Origin: CAZWLY01 sp964634465
GTDB lineage: Bacteria; Desulfobacterota; Desulfarculia; G963662305
Reading direction: 5' to 3'
Length of the DNA stretch: 64,000 nt
Assembly (NCBI GenBank): GCA_964634465.1
Contig: CAZWLY010000009.1
Span: forward strand, 124,001 to 188,000
Part shown: piece after piece, positions 40,592 through 48,749 of the stretch
How the letters are laid out: each line of letters begins with the position of its first letter
Position numbering within the stretch: position 1 is the first letter of the stretch
Notes under the pieces: generated by a model
Seen by the model: the letters and a program-made list of their open reading frames with translations, nothing else
The model's database searches: none
Told to the model about the DNA's origin: nothing
Program-made: the position numbers and the translations under genes

Positions 40592-41935
40592 ATGCCCGAA
40601 TACCTGGACCGGATAAGCGAATTCGCGGCCCGACTGAGTTTCGACGATCTGACCCCCGAAGTGGTCGAACGGGCCAAACTGGTGATGGCCGATTCCCTGG
40701 CCGTGATTGCCGCCGGAGCCCAGGAGGACGAGGTCCGAAACCTGGCCGCCAGGATCGAGCCTCCAGCCGGTCCGGCCACCCTGTTGGGGCTGGGCCGGAA
40801 GGCCGATCCGCTCAACGCGGCTCTCATCAACGGCGCGGCCGGGACCTTTCTGGAACTGGACGAGGGCAACCAGTTCGCCCGAGGGCATCCAGCCATTCAC
40901 ATCGTGCCCGCCATTGTGGCCCTGGGTGAAAAGATGGGTCTTTCCGGGCGGGAGTTGATCACGGCTCTGGTGGTCGGCTATGAGATCGGGGCCCGGATCG
41001 GGATCGCGGCCAGGATCAGAATGTCGATGCACCCCCACGGCACTTGGGGAACCGTCGGCGCGGCTGTCGCAGCGGCCCGGTTGGCAGGCCTCGACCAGGC
41101 GGCGATGAGGGAGGCGATCAACGTCAGCTCCTGCCTGGGCCTGACCACCAGCCGCCAGACCATGCTCCAGGGTGGGACGGTCCGGAACGTCTACGCCGGG
41201 GTCTCCAACTACATGGGCCTTCTGACCCTCGACCTGGTCGGTTCCGGATTCACCGGCGAGGCCGATGGGCTGACTACGGTCTACGGGAGCGTCGTCTCCG
41301 AGGTCTTTGACCAGGCGGCCATGACCGAGGAACTGGGCCGCCGCTACGAGATCACCCGGAACTACTTCAAGCGCCACGCCTGCTGCCGCTACAATCACTC
41401 GACCCTGGACGCCTTGGAGGAGATCGCCGGGCGGTTCGAAGGGGGCCGTATCCCGGCCGACCAGGTCGAGCGGGTCGTGGTCGAGACCTACTCCCTGGCC
41501 GCCCAACTCTGCGACCAGTCTCCAGGCAACATGCTGGCCGCCAAGTTCTCCATTCCCTTTGCCGCGGCCACCTATTTGGTCCACGGCCGCACGGGCGTGG
41601 AGTGTTTCCGCTCCGACAAGTTACAGGTTCCGGAGATCCAAGACCTGGCCCGGCGGGTCGAGGTGGTGGAGGACGCCGAGTTGACGGCGATGATGCCCGA
41701 GCGGCGGCCCTCCAGGGTGAGCGTTCACCTCAAGGATGGATCGGTCCAGACGGCCGAGACATTCATCAACAAGGGCGATTTCGAGGACCCCTACTCGGAT
41801 TCGGAGCTGGCCGCCAAGTATTTCGAGCTGACCGGCCCTGTCTGGGGACGGGAGACGGCCGGGGAGCTTCACGCCGATCTGCTCCGGCTGGAGGAGATCG
41901 AGAACGTCAGGAGCCTGACTCGAAGACTGGGTTAG
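40592..41935 (+). CDS. MmgE/PrpD family protein
   Basis: A 447-residue member of the family that includes 2-methylcitrate dehydratase PrpD and cis-aconitate decarboxylase. Typical segments are ERAKLVMADSLAVIAAGA near residue 25, NGAAGTFLELDEGNQFARGH near 79, MHPHGTWGTVGAAVAAARL near 145 and a KRHACCRYNHSTLDAL segment near 265. The ATG at 40592 is chosen for its GAGGTGG site. The substrate is unknown; a branched or unsaturated dicarboxylate would fit the neighbouring LeuCD-like genes. It is the last gene of the 32.4-41.9 kb unit. Confidence 0.88.
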   Translation: MPEYLDRISEFAARLSFDDLTPEVVERAKLVMADSLAVIAAGAQEDEVRNLAARIEPPAGPATLLGLGRKADPLNAALINGAAGTFLELDEGNQFARGHPAIHIVPAIVALGEKMGLSGRELITALVVGYEIGARIGIAARIRMSMHPHGTWGTVGAAVAAARLAGLDQAAMREAINVSSCLGLTTSRQTMLQGGTVRNVYAGVSNYMGLLTLDLVGSGFTGEADGLTTVYGSVVSEVFDQAAMTEELGRRYEITRNYFKRHACCRYNHSTLDALEEIAGRFEGGRIPADQVERVVVETYSLAAQLCDQSPGNMLAAKFSIPFAAATYLVHGRTGVECFRSDKLQVPEIQDLARRVEVVEDAELTAMMPERRPSRVSVHLKDGSVQTAETFINKGDFEDPYSDSELAAKYFELTGPVWGRETAGELHADLLRLEEIENVRSLTRRLG

Positions 41936-42274
41936 GCGGGATGGACCGGCCTTGGCGAGACCTCGTCGGCGAGGCCGGTCGGGAGGCGACCTGGAGGGGC
42001 GGGCGCTGATCGGCCCGTCCCGGCGAGGCGAATTGAGCCCGTCTCCGAACGCCCGTTCCCGCAGGCGGCGGTGAGGAGGCGGTCGCCTCTCTGAATCGAT
42101 TCAGGATCAGACAAGACCGGCCCGATCCGCTTGGACGAACCGGGCCGGAAGGGGGGATGGTTGGACCGGGGCCCACTTGGAGACTGCGGCCGGATACGTG
42201 GCTTTACAGCGTCTGAAAAGCTCGCGATCGGACGGGCCGTCCCCGCTTCGCTCTTCGAAGGCTTCGCCGCCTTC
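41936..42274. other. Convergent intergenic region with palindromes
   Basis: No gene was found in these 339 bases between the ends of the PrpD-like gene (plus) and the TrzA-type amidohydrolase (minus). It contains a perfect 14-bp palindrome, CTGAATCGATTCAG (42091-42104), and an 8-bp inverted repeat, CCGGCCCG/CGGGCCGG (42117-42148). None is followed by a T tract. They may act as bidirectional 3' structures. Confidence 0.55.
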
Positions 42275-43813
42275 TCACTTCAGCCCGTCGATCCTGGAGT
42301 TGATGAGCATGTAGGGTTCGGTTTCGACCATCTCGGACCAACCCCGGTAATGCTCGATAATGTGCTTCTGGACAATGTCCAGACCCTGGAGGAAGGCCTT
42401 CTCCTGGTCGGTCCGGGGCCGAGCGGCCTGCTCGGCCAATCTGGCGGCGAGGGCCTCTTCGTCGATGGTGGTCAACCGGCCGGACTCGACCACCACTCGG
42501 CCCCCGACGAGGACGGTGTCCACGTAGGTCCGATGGCCGCGATAGAGGAGCACGTCGATCGGGTCATGGGCCGGGTCGGTGTACGGAGCGGTCATGGCCT
42601 CGTAATCGAGGAGAACCATATCGGCCCGGCGGTCGGGTTCGAGACGCCCGATCTCGTCTCCGAAGCCCAGCAATTCGGCCGAGTTCTGGGTGCCCATCCT
42701 GAAGACCTGGCGGGCGCTCAGGTGCTCGGAGTGGAGCTCCAGCGAGGACAATCGGTGGAGCAGGTGGCAGACCTTCATCTCCTGAATGAAATCGTCGTCG
42801 TCGTTGATCGACTTGCCGTCCAGGCCCAAGCCGACCAGGACGCCGGCCTGGAGCATCCGAAAGGCCGGGGCGATGCCGTTGCGGACCCTCAGGTTGCAGG
42901 AAGGGTGGTGGGTCACCGCCGTGCCTGTCTCGGCCAGCAGTTCGATGTCGGCCTCGGTCGGCCAGACGCAGTGACCGATGACCAGTCCTCGGCCGAGGAA
43001 GCCCAGCTCGTTCATCCAGGCGATCAGGCTCTTTCCCAGGAATTTGAGGCCGTAGACTTTCTGGAAGATGGATTGGACGGCGTGGACGTGGATCGGGGCT
43101 CCCAGGTCGTCGGCCGCCCGGCGGACCTCCATCAGCAATTCGGGGCTCGCCCATTGAGGCGCCAGGGGGCCGAAACCGACCTTGCAGGCGGGGCCGTCGG
43201 CCCGCGCCTTGAGGGCCCTGACGGCCTCCACGAAGTTCTCGCCGGTAAGGGCGCCTTCGGGCAGGGGCCTGGTCAGGGCGGCTCTCAAGGTTTCGGGGAG
43301 CCTCGCCAGGAAGGCTTCGTTGTCGCCGTAAATGAAGGGGTTGGCGTTGCGGACGCCGGGGTTGAACTGGACCCGCATCCCGGCTTCGAGGTAGGCCTGG
43401 ATGGCTTCCTCGTGCTCGGCTTCGTGCCGCGCCGGGTTGATCAGGATGTGGTTGTGCATGGTCGTGGTCACGCCCGATTTGAGGAGCCTTGCGGCCGAGA
43501 GAGCGCAATCGTCGGCGGGCGAGACGGGGATGTACTTGCGGGTGTCCAGAAGCCACGACTCCAGGGTGTTGTCCAGAGCCCCGCGCTGAAAATCGGTCAG
43601 CCCCCGGCCGTGGCCGTGGCCGTTGACCAAGCCGGGGATGAGCAGGAACTTTCGTCCGCCCAACTCCTCGGCGCCGGAGTATCGGGCGGCCAGGTCGGGG
43701 TAGCTCCCCACGGCCAGGATTCTGCCGTCCGAGATCGCGACCGCGCCGTCGGCGATCGGTTTTTCGTCGTGGGCCGGCACAACCACTCCGGCTCTGACCA
43801 GTTTGATGGACAT
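42275..43813 (-). CDS. TrzA/cytosine-deaminase-type amidohydrolase
   Basis: A 512-residue mononuclear amidohydrolase of the group that includes guanine deaminase, S-adenosylhomocysteine deaminase and triazine hydrolases. Metal ligands are His66 and His68 (NGHGHGR), a histidine in APIHVHAVQS, one in VIGHCVWP, and the aspartate in GLGLDGKS; HHPSCNLRV is also typical. It would hydrolyse an amino or similar group on a heterocycle. The gene is transcribed divergently from the nucleoside-deaminase-like gene, with a consensus promoter at 43887-43915. The ATG at 43813 has GGAGGGCGG upstream. Confidence 0.88.
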   Translation of the reverse strand: MSIKLVRAGVVVPAHDEKPIADGAVAISDGRILAVGSYPDLAARYSGAEELGGRKFLLIPGLVNGHGHGRGLTDFQRGALDNTLESWLLDTRKYIPVSPADDCALSAARLLKSGVTTTMHNHILINPARHEAEHEEAIQAYLEAGMRVQFNPGVRNANPFIYGDNEAFLARLPETLRAALTRPLPEGALTGENFVEAVRALKARADGPACKVGFGPLAPQWASPELLMEVRRAADDLGAPIHVHAVQSIFQKVYGLKFLGKSLIAWMNELGFLGRGLVIGHCVWPTEADIELLAETGTAVTHHPSCNLRVRNGIAPAFRMLQAGVLVGLGLDGKSINDDDDFIQEMKVCHLLHRLSSLELHSEHLSARQVFRMGTQNSAELLGFGDEIGRLEPDRRADMVLLDYEAMTAPYTDPAHDPIDVLLYRGHRTYVDTVLVGGRVVVESGRLTTIDEEALAARLAEQAARPRTDQEKAFLQGLDIVQKHIIEHYRGWSEMVETEPYMLINSRIDGLK

Positions 43814-43886
43814 ATCCGCCCTCCATGCGGGTACTGGCTGTTGGTAAGCCCTCTCCGGGTCCCGGACAGGACGACTTTTGGAGGCA

Positions 43887-43915
43887 ATTATATTAAAGTT
43901 GGTACATTAAGACAA
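43887..43915 (-). promoter_or_regulatory. Amidohydrolase promoter with operator-like motif (site C)
   Basis: On the minus strand TTGTCT (43915-43910) is followed, after exactly 17 bases, by a perfect TATAAT (43892-43887). The spacer contains ATGT-N9-AATATA (43907-43889), related to the ATGTTAT-N6-AATACA motifs at sites A and B. It lies about 75 bases upstream of the amidohydrolase ATG. Confidence 0.7.
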
Positions 43916-43959
43916 ACAGTTTCTCTCCCCGCCAGGGGTAAGCCGCGTGTGAGGTGAGC

Positions 43960-44517
43960 ATGGCTTTGCCGAACATCGTCGTTCCCCAACCGGGGTGGCT
44001 CATCGGCTTCGTCGATTGGGACCGGCCCCGACCCGGCGACGAGGACAAGATGGGTTTGGTGATCTCCCTGGCCAGGGAAAACTTCAGGTGCGGGACAGGG
44101 CCGCCGTTTGGCGCCGCGGTCTTCGATCGCCGCCTGAACCTGCCGGTCGGGGTCGGAGTCAACCTGGTTCGCCGGGCCGGCAACAGCCTTCTTCACGCCG
44201 AGACCATGGCCCTCATGTCGGCCCAGGCCGGACTCGGAACTTTCGATCTGGGCCAAGACGAAGGACGCCGCTATGAACTTGTCGCCTCCAGCGAACCTTG
44301 CGCCATGTGTCTCGGGGCGGCCTGGTATGCCGGGGTGAGGCGGGTCGTCTACGGAACCTTTGGCCGCCAGATCCGGCCCTATGGCTTCGGGCTCGGCCCG
44401 GGCCTGGAAGAACTGAGGAGGTATCTGGAACGAAACGGATTCGAATTGGCCGGCGGAGTCATGGCCGAGGAGGCGCTGGCCGTCTTCACCGGGACCGGCG
44501 AGCGAGCCGGGGAGTAG
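43960..44517 (+). CDS. Nucleoside/guanine-deaminase-like zinc protein
   Basis: A 185-residue member of the cytidine/deoxycytidylate deaminase fold. The zinc site is complete: His79 and catalytic Glu81 (LLHAETMAL), Cys114 and Cys117 (SEPCAMCLGAAWY). The region GTGPPFGAAVFD near residue 45 is the usual substrate-side loop. Closest in style to guanine or nucleoside deaminases, but with an unusual N-terminal lead of about 25 residues. The ATG at 43960 follows GAGGTGAGC. Being divergent from an amidohydrolase that also probably deaminates, it suggests a two-step attack on one heterocycle. Confidence 0.88.
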   Translation: MALPNIVVPQPGWLIGFVDWDRPRPGDEDKMGLVISLARENFRCGTGPPFGAAVFDRRLNLPVGVGVNLVRRAGNSLLHAETMALMSAQAGLGTFDLGQDEGRRYELVASSEPCAMCLGAAWYAGVRRVVYGTFGRQIRPYGFGLGPGLEELRRYLERNGFELAGGVMAEEALAVFTGTGERAGE

Positions 44518-44570
44518 TTCCCGTGGCTTACCATCGACCCCGACCGGCGCGCCGGCGGACCAGAAAACGG

Positions 44571-44607
44571 TTGACAGGCGAGGCTCAAATGTTATGTTAT
44601 TAATACA
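44571..44607 (+). promoter_or_regulatory. Promoter with shared operator-like motif (site B)
   Basis: TTGACA (44571-44576), 12 bases, then ATGTTAT-N6-AATACA (44589-44607), the same arrangement as at 32354-32390. A -10 of TATGTT fits at 16-base spacing. It drives the HMG-lyase-like/LeuCD/CoA-transferase/GntR operon, whose first ATG is 74 bases downstream of the motif. Confidence 0.7.
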
Positions 44608-44680
44608 TTATGTCAGTCGTTTCGAGCCGAGGCGATAAGTCTCCTGGACGATCCGCTCGGGCGGCAAAAAGGTTGTAAGT

Positions 44681-45619
44681 ATGATCTCTTACCCTGCAAA
44701 CGTCGTTATCGAGGAACAGGGCTTGAGGGACGGCATCCAGTCCGAAAAGGTCATGGTGCCCACCGACAAGAAGCTGGAGCTTATCGATGAACTGATCGCG
44801 GCGGGGCTGACCCGGATCCAGGTGACTTCCTTTGTCCATCCCAAACTGGTCCCCCAAATGGCCGACGCGGCCGAACTCTGCGCCCGCTTGAAGCCGGTCG
44901 AGGGAGTCGTCTACACCGCCTTGGTGCTCAACCCCAAGGGCATGGAGCGGGCCGTTGCCTCGGGACTGGAATGTGTGGCCGCCTCGGTCTCGGCCAGCGA
45001 CGCCCACAGCCGCAGGAACGCCAATCGCTCTCTGGCCGAGGCTCGCCGGGCCTTCAACGACATGATTCGCCTGGGTAAAGACAAGGGCCTGATCATCCGG
45101 GGCGGGGTCCAGTGCGCCTTCGGTTGCCGCTTCCAGGGGTTTGTCGATCCGGAGTTGGTCTTGGAGATCGCCCAGGAGCAATTGGAACTGGGCGTGGACG
45201 AGATCGCCCTGGCCGATTCGACCGGCATGGCCGATCCGGTGACGATCCAAACCCTGGGAGCGAGGCTGGTGGAGATGGCCCAGGGGCGGCCGGTCTGGCT
45301 CCATCTCCACGACACCGAGGGCAAGGGGTTGGCCAACGCCCTGGCCGCTCTCCAGGTGGGGATCAATCATTTCGACACCGCTTTTGGCGGTTTCGGCGGC
45401 TGTCCGTTCATCAAGAATGCGACCGGCAACATCGCCACCGAGGACTTCGCGGTGATGCTCCACCAGATGGGCATCGAGACCGGGATAGACGTGGAGCGGG
45501 TGGCCGCAGTGAGCCGATTCATGGAAGATTTTTTTGAAAAGCGGGCGGCCGGGAAGATGCACCGCCTGATGATCAGGGACGACGTCCAGCTCAGGCTGGG
45601 ACCGAGTTCCGTCGCGTAA
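44681..45619 (+). CDS. HMG-CoA-lyase-like (HMGL family) acyl-CoA lyase
   Basis: A 312-residue TIM-barrel carbon-carbon lyase of the pyruvate carboxyltransferase/HMGL family. Catalytic and metal residues are visible in EEQGLRDGIQ (residues 11-20), in VWLHLHDTEGKG near 206, and in the HMG-CoA-lyase-type loop GGFGGCPFIKNATGN near 238. The family cleaves 3-hydroxy-3-methylglutaryl-CoA or relatives such as citramalyl-CoA. With LeuCD-like and CoA-transferase genes in the operon, a substituted malyl-CoA is a likely substrate; this is inference. It is the first gene behind promoter site B. Confidence 0.88.
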   Translation: MISYPANVVIEEQGLRDGIQSEKVMVPTDKKLELIDELIAAGLTRIQVTSFVHPKLVPQMADAAELCARLKPVEGVVYTALVLNPKGMERAVASGLECVAASVSASDAHSRRNANRSLAEARRAFNDMIRLGKDKGLIIRGGVQCAFGCRFQGFVDPELVLEIAQEQLELGVDEIALADSTGMADPVTIQTLGARLVEMAQGRPVWLHLHDTEGKGLANALAALQVGINHFDTAFGGFGGCPFIKNATGNIATEDFAVMLHQMGIETGIDVERVAAVSRFMEDFFEKRAAGKMHRLMIRDDVQLRLGPSSVA

Positions 45620-45671
45620 CCCCTTGACCGGAGCCGCAATCCGGGTTTTGACCTCCCAATCGAGGAACGCC

Positions 45672-46907
45672 ATGGGCCAGACGATCGTCGAAAAGATCAT
45701 CTCTCGCCATGCCGGCCGACGGGTCGAGCCGGACGAGATCGTGGTCGTTGCGGTGGACGGGTCCCTGGCCTCGGACACCACCGCCCCGCTGGCCATCAAG
45801 GCCTTCGAGGCCATGGGCGGATCGTCCGTCCGCAACCCGGAGCGCTGCGTTCTGGTCATCGACCACGCCGCTCCGGCGCCCGACTCCCGGACCGCCAACC
45901 TCCATTCCCTGATGCGCGACTTCGCCCGGGAGCAGGGCTGCGTTCTGATCGAAGCCGGCCAGGGGATCTGTCATCAGGTGATGGTCGAAGAAGACCTGGT
46001 CCGGCCGGGCGAGATCATCATCGGGGCCGACTCGCACACCTGCACCTACGGCGCTGTGGGCGCGTTGGGGACCGGCATGGGCTCCACCGACCTGGCCGGG
46101 GTCTGGCTGACCGGCAAGATCTGGCTTCGGGTGCCCCGGAGCCGGAGAGTGATCTTCGAGGGCGAGATAGCTCCGGGCGTCCAGGGCAAAGACTTGATCC
46201 TGGCCGTCCTGGCCCGAACCGGGATCGCCGGGGCGACCTATCAGTCTGTCGAGTTCAGCGGGCCGGCTCTGGTCGGGCTCTCCTTGGCCGACCGGTTGAC
46301 CATCGCCAACATGGCCGTCGAGGCCGGCGCCAAAACCGGGTTTGTGGATCCCGCGGGGCTCGATCCCGTCCTGGCGGATCGGATGGATCGGCCCGATCCA
46401 GGGGCCGAATACGAAGCCGTCACCGTTTTTGACGCCTCCCGGATCGCCCCCCAGGTCAGCCGCCCCCATTCCCCGGACCAGGCCGTCCCGGTGACCGAAC
46501 TGGAGGGCCGAGAGATCCACTACGGTTTTATCGGAACCTGCGTCAACGGCCGGCTGGAGGACCTTCAGGTCGCGGCCCGCATCCTTCGGGGGACCGCGAT
46601 CGCCCCTGGGACCAGGCTGATCATCGCTCCGGCTTCGCGGCGGGTCTTCCTGGAGGCCCTGGCCGACGGAACCGTCGAAACCCTGACCCGGGCCGGGGCG
46701 AGTTTTGTTCCGCCCGGCTGCGGCCCCTGCGTGGGGACCCACAACGGGGTGCCGGGAGACGGCGAGGTGGTCATCTCCTCGGGCAATCGCAATTTCGTGG
46801 GCCGGATGGGCAACCCCAAGGCTTCGGTCTATCTGGCCTCGGCGGCCACGGTGGCGGCCTCGGTCCGGACCGGCCGGATTACCGATCCCCGCCGGTATTG
46901 GGACTAG
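45672..46907 (+). CDS. Aconitase-family hydro-lyase, large subunit (LeuC-like)
   Basis: A 411-residue iron-sulfur dehydratase subunit. The 4Fe-4S ligands are Cys290 (FIGTCVNGRLEDL), Cys350 and Cys353 (GCGPCVG); the IIGADSHTCTYGAVGALGTG segment near residue 116 is diagnostic. The length matches the bacterial/archaeal short LeuC type, which includes isopropylmalate isomerase, homoaconitase and dimethylmaleate hydratase. No other leucine-biosynthesis gene is nearby, so a catabolic dicarboxylate is more likely than isopropylmalate. The ATG at 45672 follows CGAGGA. The small subunit starts eight bases after the stop. Confidence 0.88.
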   Translation: MGQTIVEKIISRHAGRRVEPDEIVVVAVDGSLASDTTAPLAIKAFEAMGGSSVRNPERCVLVIDHAAPAPDSRTANLHSLMRDFAREQGCVLIEAGQGICHQVMVEEDLVRPGEIIIGADSHTCTYGAVGALGTGMGSTDLAGVWLTGKIWLRVPRSRRVIFEGEIAPGVQGKDLILAVLARTGIAGATYQSVEFSGPALVGLSLADRLTIANMAVEAGAKTGFVDPAGLDPVLADRMDRPDPGAEYEAVTVFDASRIAPQVSRPHSPDQAVPVTELEGREIHYGFIGTCVNGRLEDLQVAARILRGTAIAPGTRLIIAPASRRVFLEALADGTVETLTRAGASFVPPGCGPCVGTHNGVPGDGEVVISSGNRNFVGRMGNPKASVYLASAATVAASVRTGRITDPRRYWD

Positions 46908-46915
46908 GGAGGAGT

Positions 46916-47419
46916 ATGGAACAGACCATCGTTGAGGGCCGGGCCCACGTTTACGGAGACCACATCAACACCGACGTGATCATCCCCGGCAAGTACACCA
47001 AGACCCTGAACTTGGAGACCTTGGCCGAACACGTCCTGGAGGACCTCGACCCCGACTTCCGGGCCCGGCTCGCCCCAGGCGACATCCTGGTCGCTGGTGA
47101 GAACTTCGGCTGCGGCTCCTCCCGGGAACAAGCCCCCTTGGCCCTCAAGTCGGCCGGGGTGGCGGCCGTGGCGGCCCGCTATTTCGCCCGAATCTTTTTC
47201 CGCAACGCGATCAACATCGGCCTGCCGGTCATCGAAGTGGACTGGCAGGGCTTCAGCACCGGTGACAGGCTTCGCCTGAACCTGACTTCCGGGTTGTTGG
47301 AGAATCTCACTCTGGGGACCGAATTCCAGGCCAAGCCCCTGCCTCCGGGGATGGTCGCCATCCTGGAGGCCGGCGGCCTGGCCGCCTATCTCAAGTCCCA
47401 CCGGGATTACCCGGAATAG
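46916..47419 (+). CDS. Aconitase-family hydro-lyase, small subunit (LeuD-like)
   Basis: A 167-residue swivelling-domain subunit partner of the preceding large subunit. Marks are GDHINTDVIIPGKYTK near residue 15 and the substrate-binding GENFGCGSSREQAPLALK near 60. It is of the short, archaeal-like LeuD type. The ATG at 46916 follows GGAGGAGT with tight spacing; an in-frame TTG at 46898 would overlap the large-subunit gene. Substrate choice in this family depends on a loop near residues 25-30 (YTKTLNLETL here), which does not tell me the substrate. Confidence 0.88.
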   Translation: MEQTIVEGRAHVYGDHINTDVIIPGKYTKTLNLETLAEHVLEDLDPDFRARLAPGDILVAGENFGCGSSREQAPLALKSAGVAAVAARYFARIFFRNAINIGLPVIEVDWQGFSTGDRLRLNLTSGLLENLTLGTEFQAKPLPPGMVAILEAGGLAAYLKSHRDYPE

Positions 47420-47489
47420 CCCGCCGGCAGGACCTTTCGGGCCTGGTTGGGGGGCGAAGACAGAGACGCCATGGAGAGGAGAACCGTTT

Positions 47490-48692
47490 ATGAATTCTAC
47501 TGAGGGCCGGCTTCCCCTGGAGAATGTCCGGGTTCTGGATTTCACCCACGCGGTCATGGGACCGGCGGCCAGCCTGATCCTGGCCGACATGGGGGCCGAG
47601 GTGATCCACATCGAACCACCGTCCGGAGACCCCACCCGGCGCCTGAGAGGCTTCGGGGTCGGCTATTTCCCCTACTTCAACCGGAACAAAAAAAGCCTCT
47701 CCGTGGACATCAAGGCCGATGAGGGGCGGGAGATCGTCCACAAACTGGTCGAAACGGCGGACGTGGTCGTGGAGAACTTCGGGCCCGGGACGATGGAGCG
47801 TTTGGGCTACGGTTATGAGACCCTGTCGGAGATCAACCCCGGTCTGGTCTACTGTTCTCTGAAGGGTTTTCTGTCCGGCCCCTACGAGAAACGGGTGGCC
47901 ATGGACGAGGTGGTCCAGATGATGGGTGGATTGGCCTACATGACCGGCATGCCCGGCCGGCCGACCAGGGCCGGAGCCTCGATCATCGACATCACCGGCG
48001 GAATGTTCGGGGCGATGGGTATTCTGACCGCGCTCTACGATCGCCAGATCATCGGCAAGGGCGCTTTTGTCAAAAGCTCCCTTTTTGAAACGACGGCCTT
48101 TATAATGGGCCAGCACATGGCCTGCTCGGCCATCACCGCCCAGCCGGTGCCGCCGATGCCGGTCCGGGTCAGCGCCTGGTCGGTCTACCGGCTCTTTGAG
48201 ACCAAGGACGGAGAACAGGTTTTCATCGGCTTGATCAGCGAGAAACACTGGCAAAGCTTCTGCCGGGCCTTCGATCGCCAGGACTGGCTGGAGGACGAAC
48301 GCCTCCAGACCAATAACGACCGGATCGAACAGCGGGAGTGGTTCATCCCCGAGGTGGAGAAGTTGATCAAAGGGTTCACCAAGGCCGAGGTGATCGATCG
48401 CTGCGAGGCGGCCGGGGTCTGCTTCTCGCCGGTGGCCCGACCGGAAGACCTCTTCGACGATCCCCAGCTCAACCAAGGCCCCGGCGGGTTACTGGAGACC
48501 ACCTTCCCCGGCGGGATCAAAACGAAAATGCCCCGGCTGCCGGTCCTCATCGGAGACTATGAATTCGGCCTTCGCAACGATCCGCCGGCCGCGATCGGCT
48601 GCGATACCGAGGCCATCTTGTCTGAACTTGGCTACGGCCGGGAGGAGGTCGAAACCTTGGCCGAACGCAAGGTGATCAGGACGGCGGGCTAG
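47490..48692 (+). CDS. Class III (CaiB/BaiF) CoA-transferase
   Basis: A 400-residue CoA-transferase of family III. The opening ENVRVLDFTHAVMGPAASLI (residues 11-30), GYFPYFNRNKKSLSVDIK near 58, and Asp167 in ASIIDITGGMFG, the position of the catalytic aspartate, are all present. Such enzymes move CoA between carboxylic acids, for example succinyl-CoA to a substituted dicarboxylate. In this operon it would activate the product of the LeuCD-like enzyme for the HMGL-type lyase; that order is inferred. The ATG has GGAGAGGAG upstream. Confidence 0.92.
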   Translation: MNSTEGRLPLENVRVLDFTHAVMGPAASLILADMGAEVIHIEPPSGDPTRRLRGFGVGYFPYFNRNKKSLSVDIKADEGREIVHKLVETADVVVENFGPGTMERLGYGYETLSEINPGLVYCSLKGFLSGPYEKRVAMDEVVQMMGGLAYMTGMPGRPTRAGASIIDITGGMFGAMGILTALYDRQIIGKGAFVKSSLFETTAFIMGQHMACSAITAQPVPPMPVRVSAWSVYRLFETKDGEQVFIGLISEKHWQSFCRAFDRQDWLEDERLQTNNDRIEQREWFIPEVEKLIKGFTKAEVIDRCEAAGVCFSPVARPEDLFDDPQLNQGPGGLLETTFPGGIKTKMPRLPVLIGDYEFGLRNDPPAAIGCDTEAILSELGYGREEVETLAERKVIRTAG

Positions 48693-48749
48693 ATCGTGAA
48701 TGCCGGCGGGGGCAAACCGAGCCGCGGCCGGGCGCAGGAGAAGAAATCG

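Noticed and set aside
45672..47419. leuC-leuD of leucine biosynthesis
   Set aside because: The proteins are of the isopropylmalate isomerase type, but no leuA or leuB is nearby and the operon has a CoA-transferase, an HMGL-type lyase and a GntR regulator. A catabolic role fits better, so the leu symbols were withheld.
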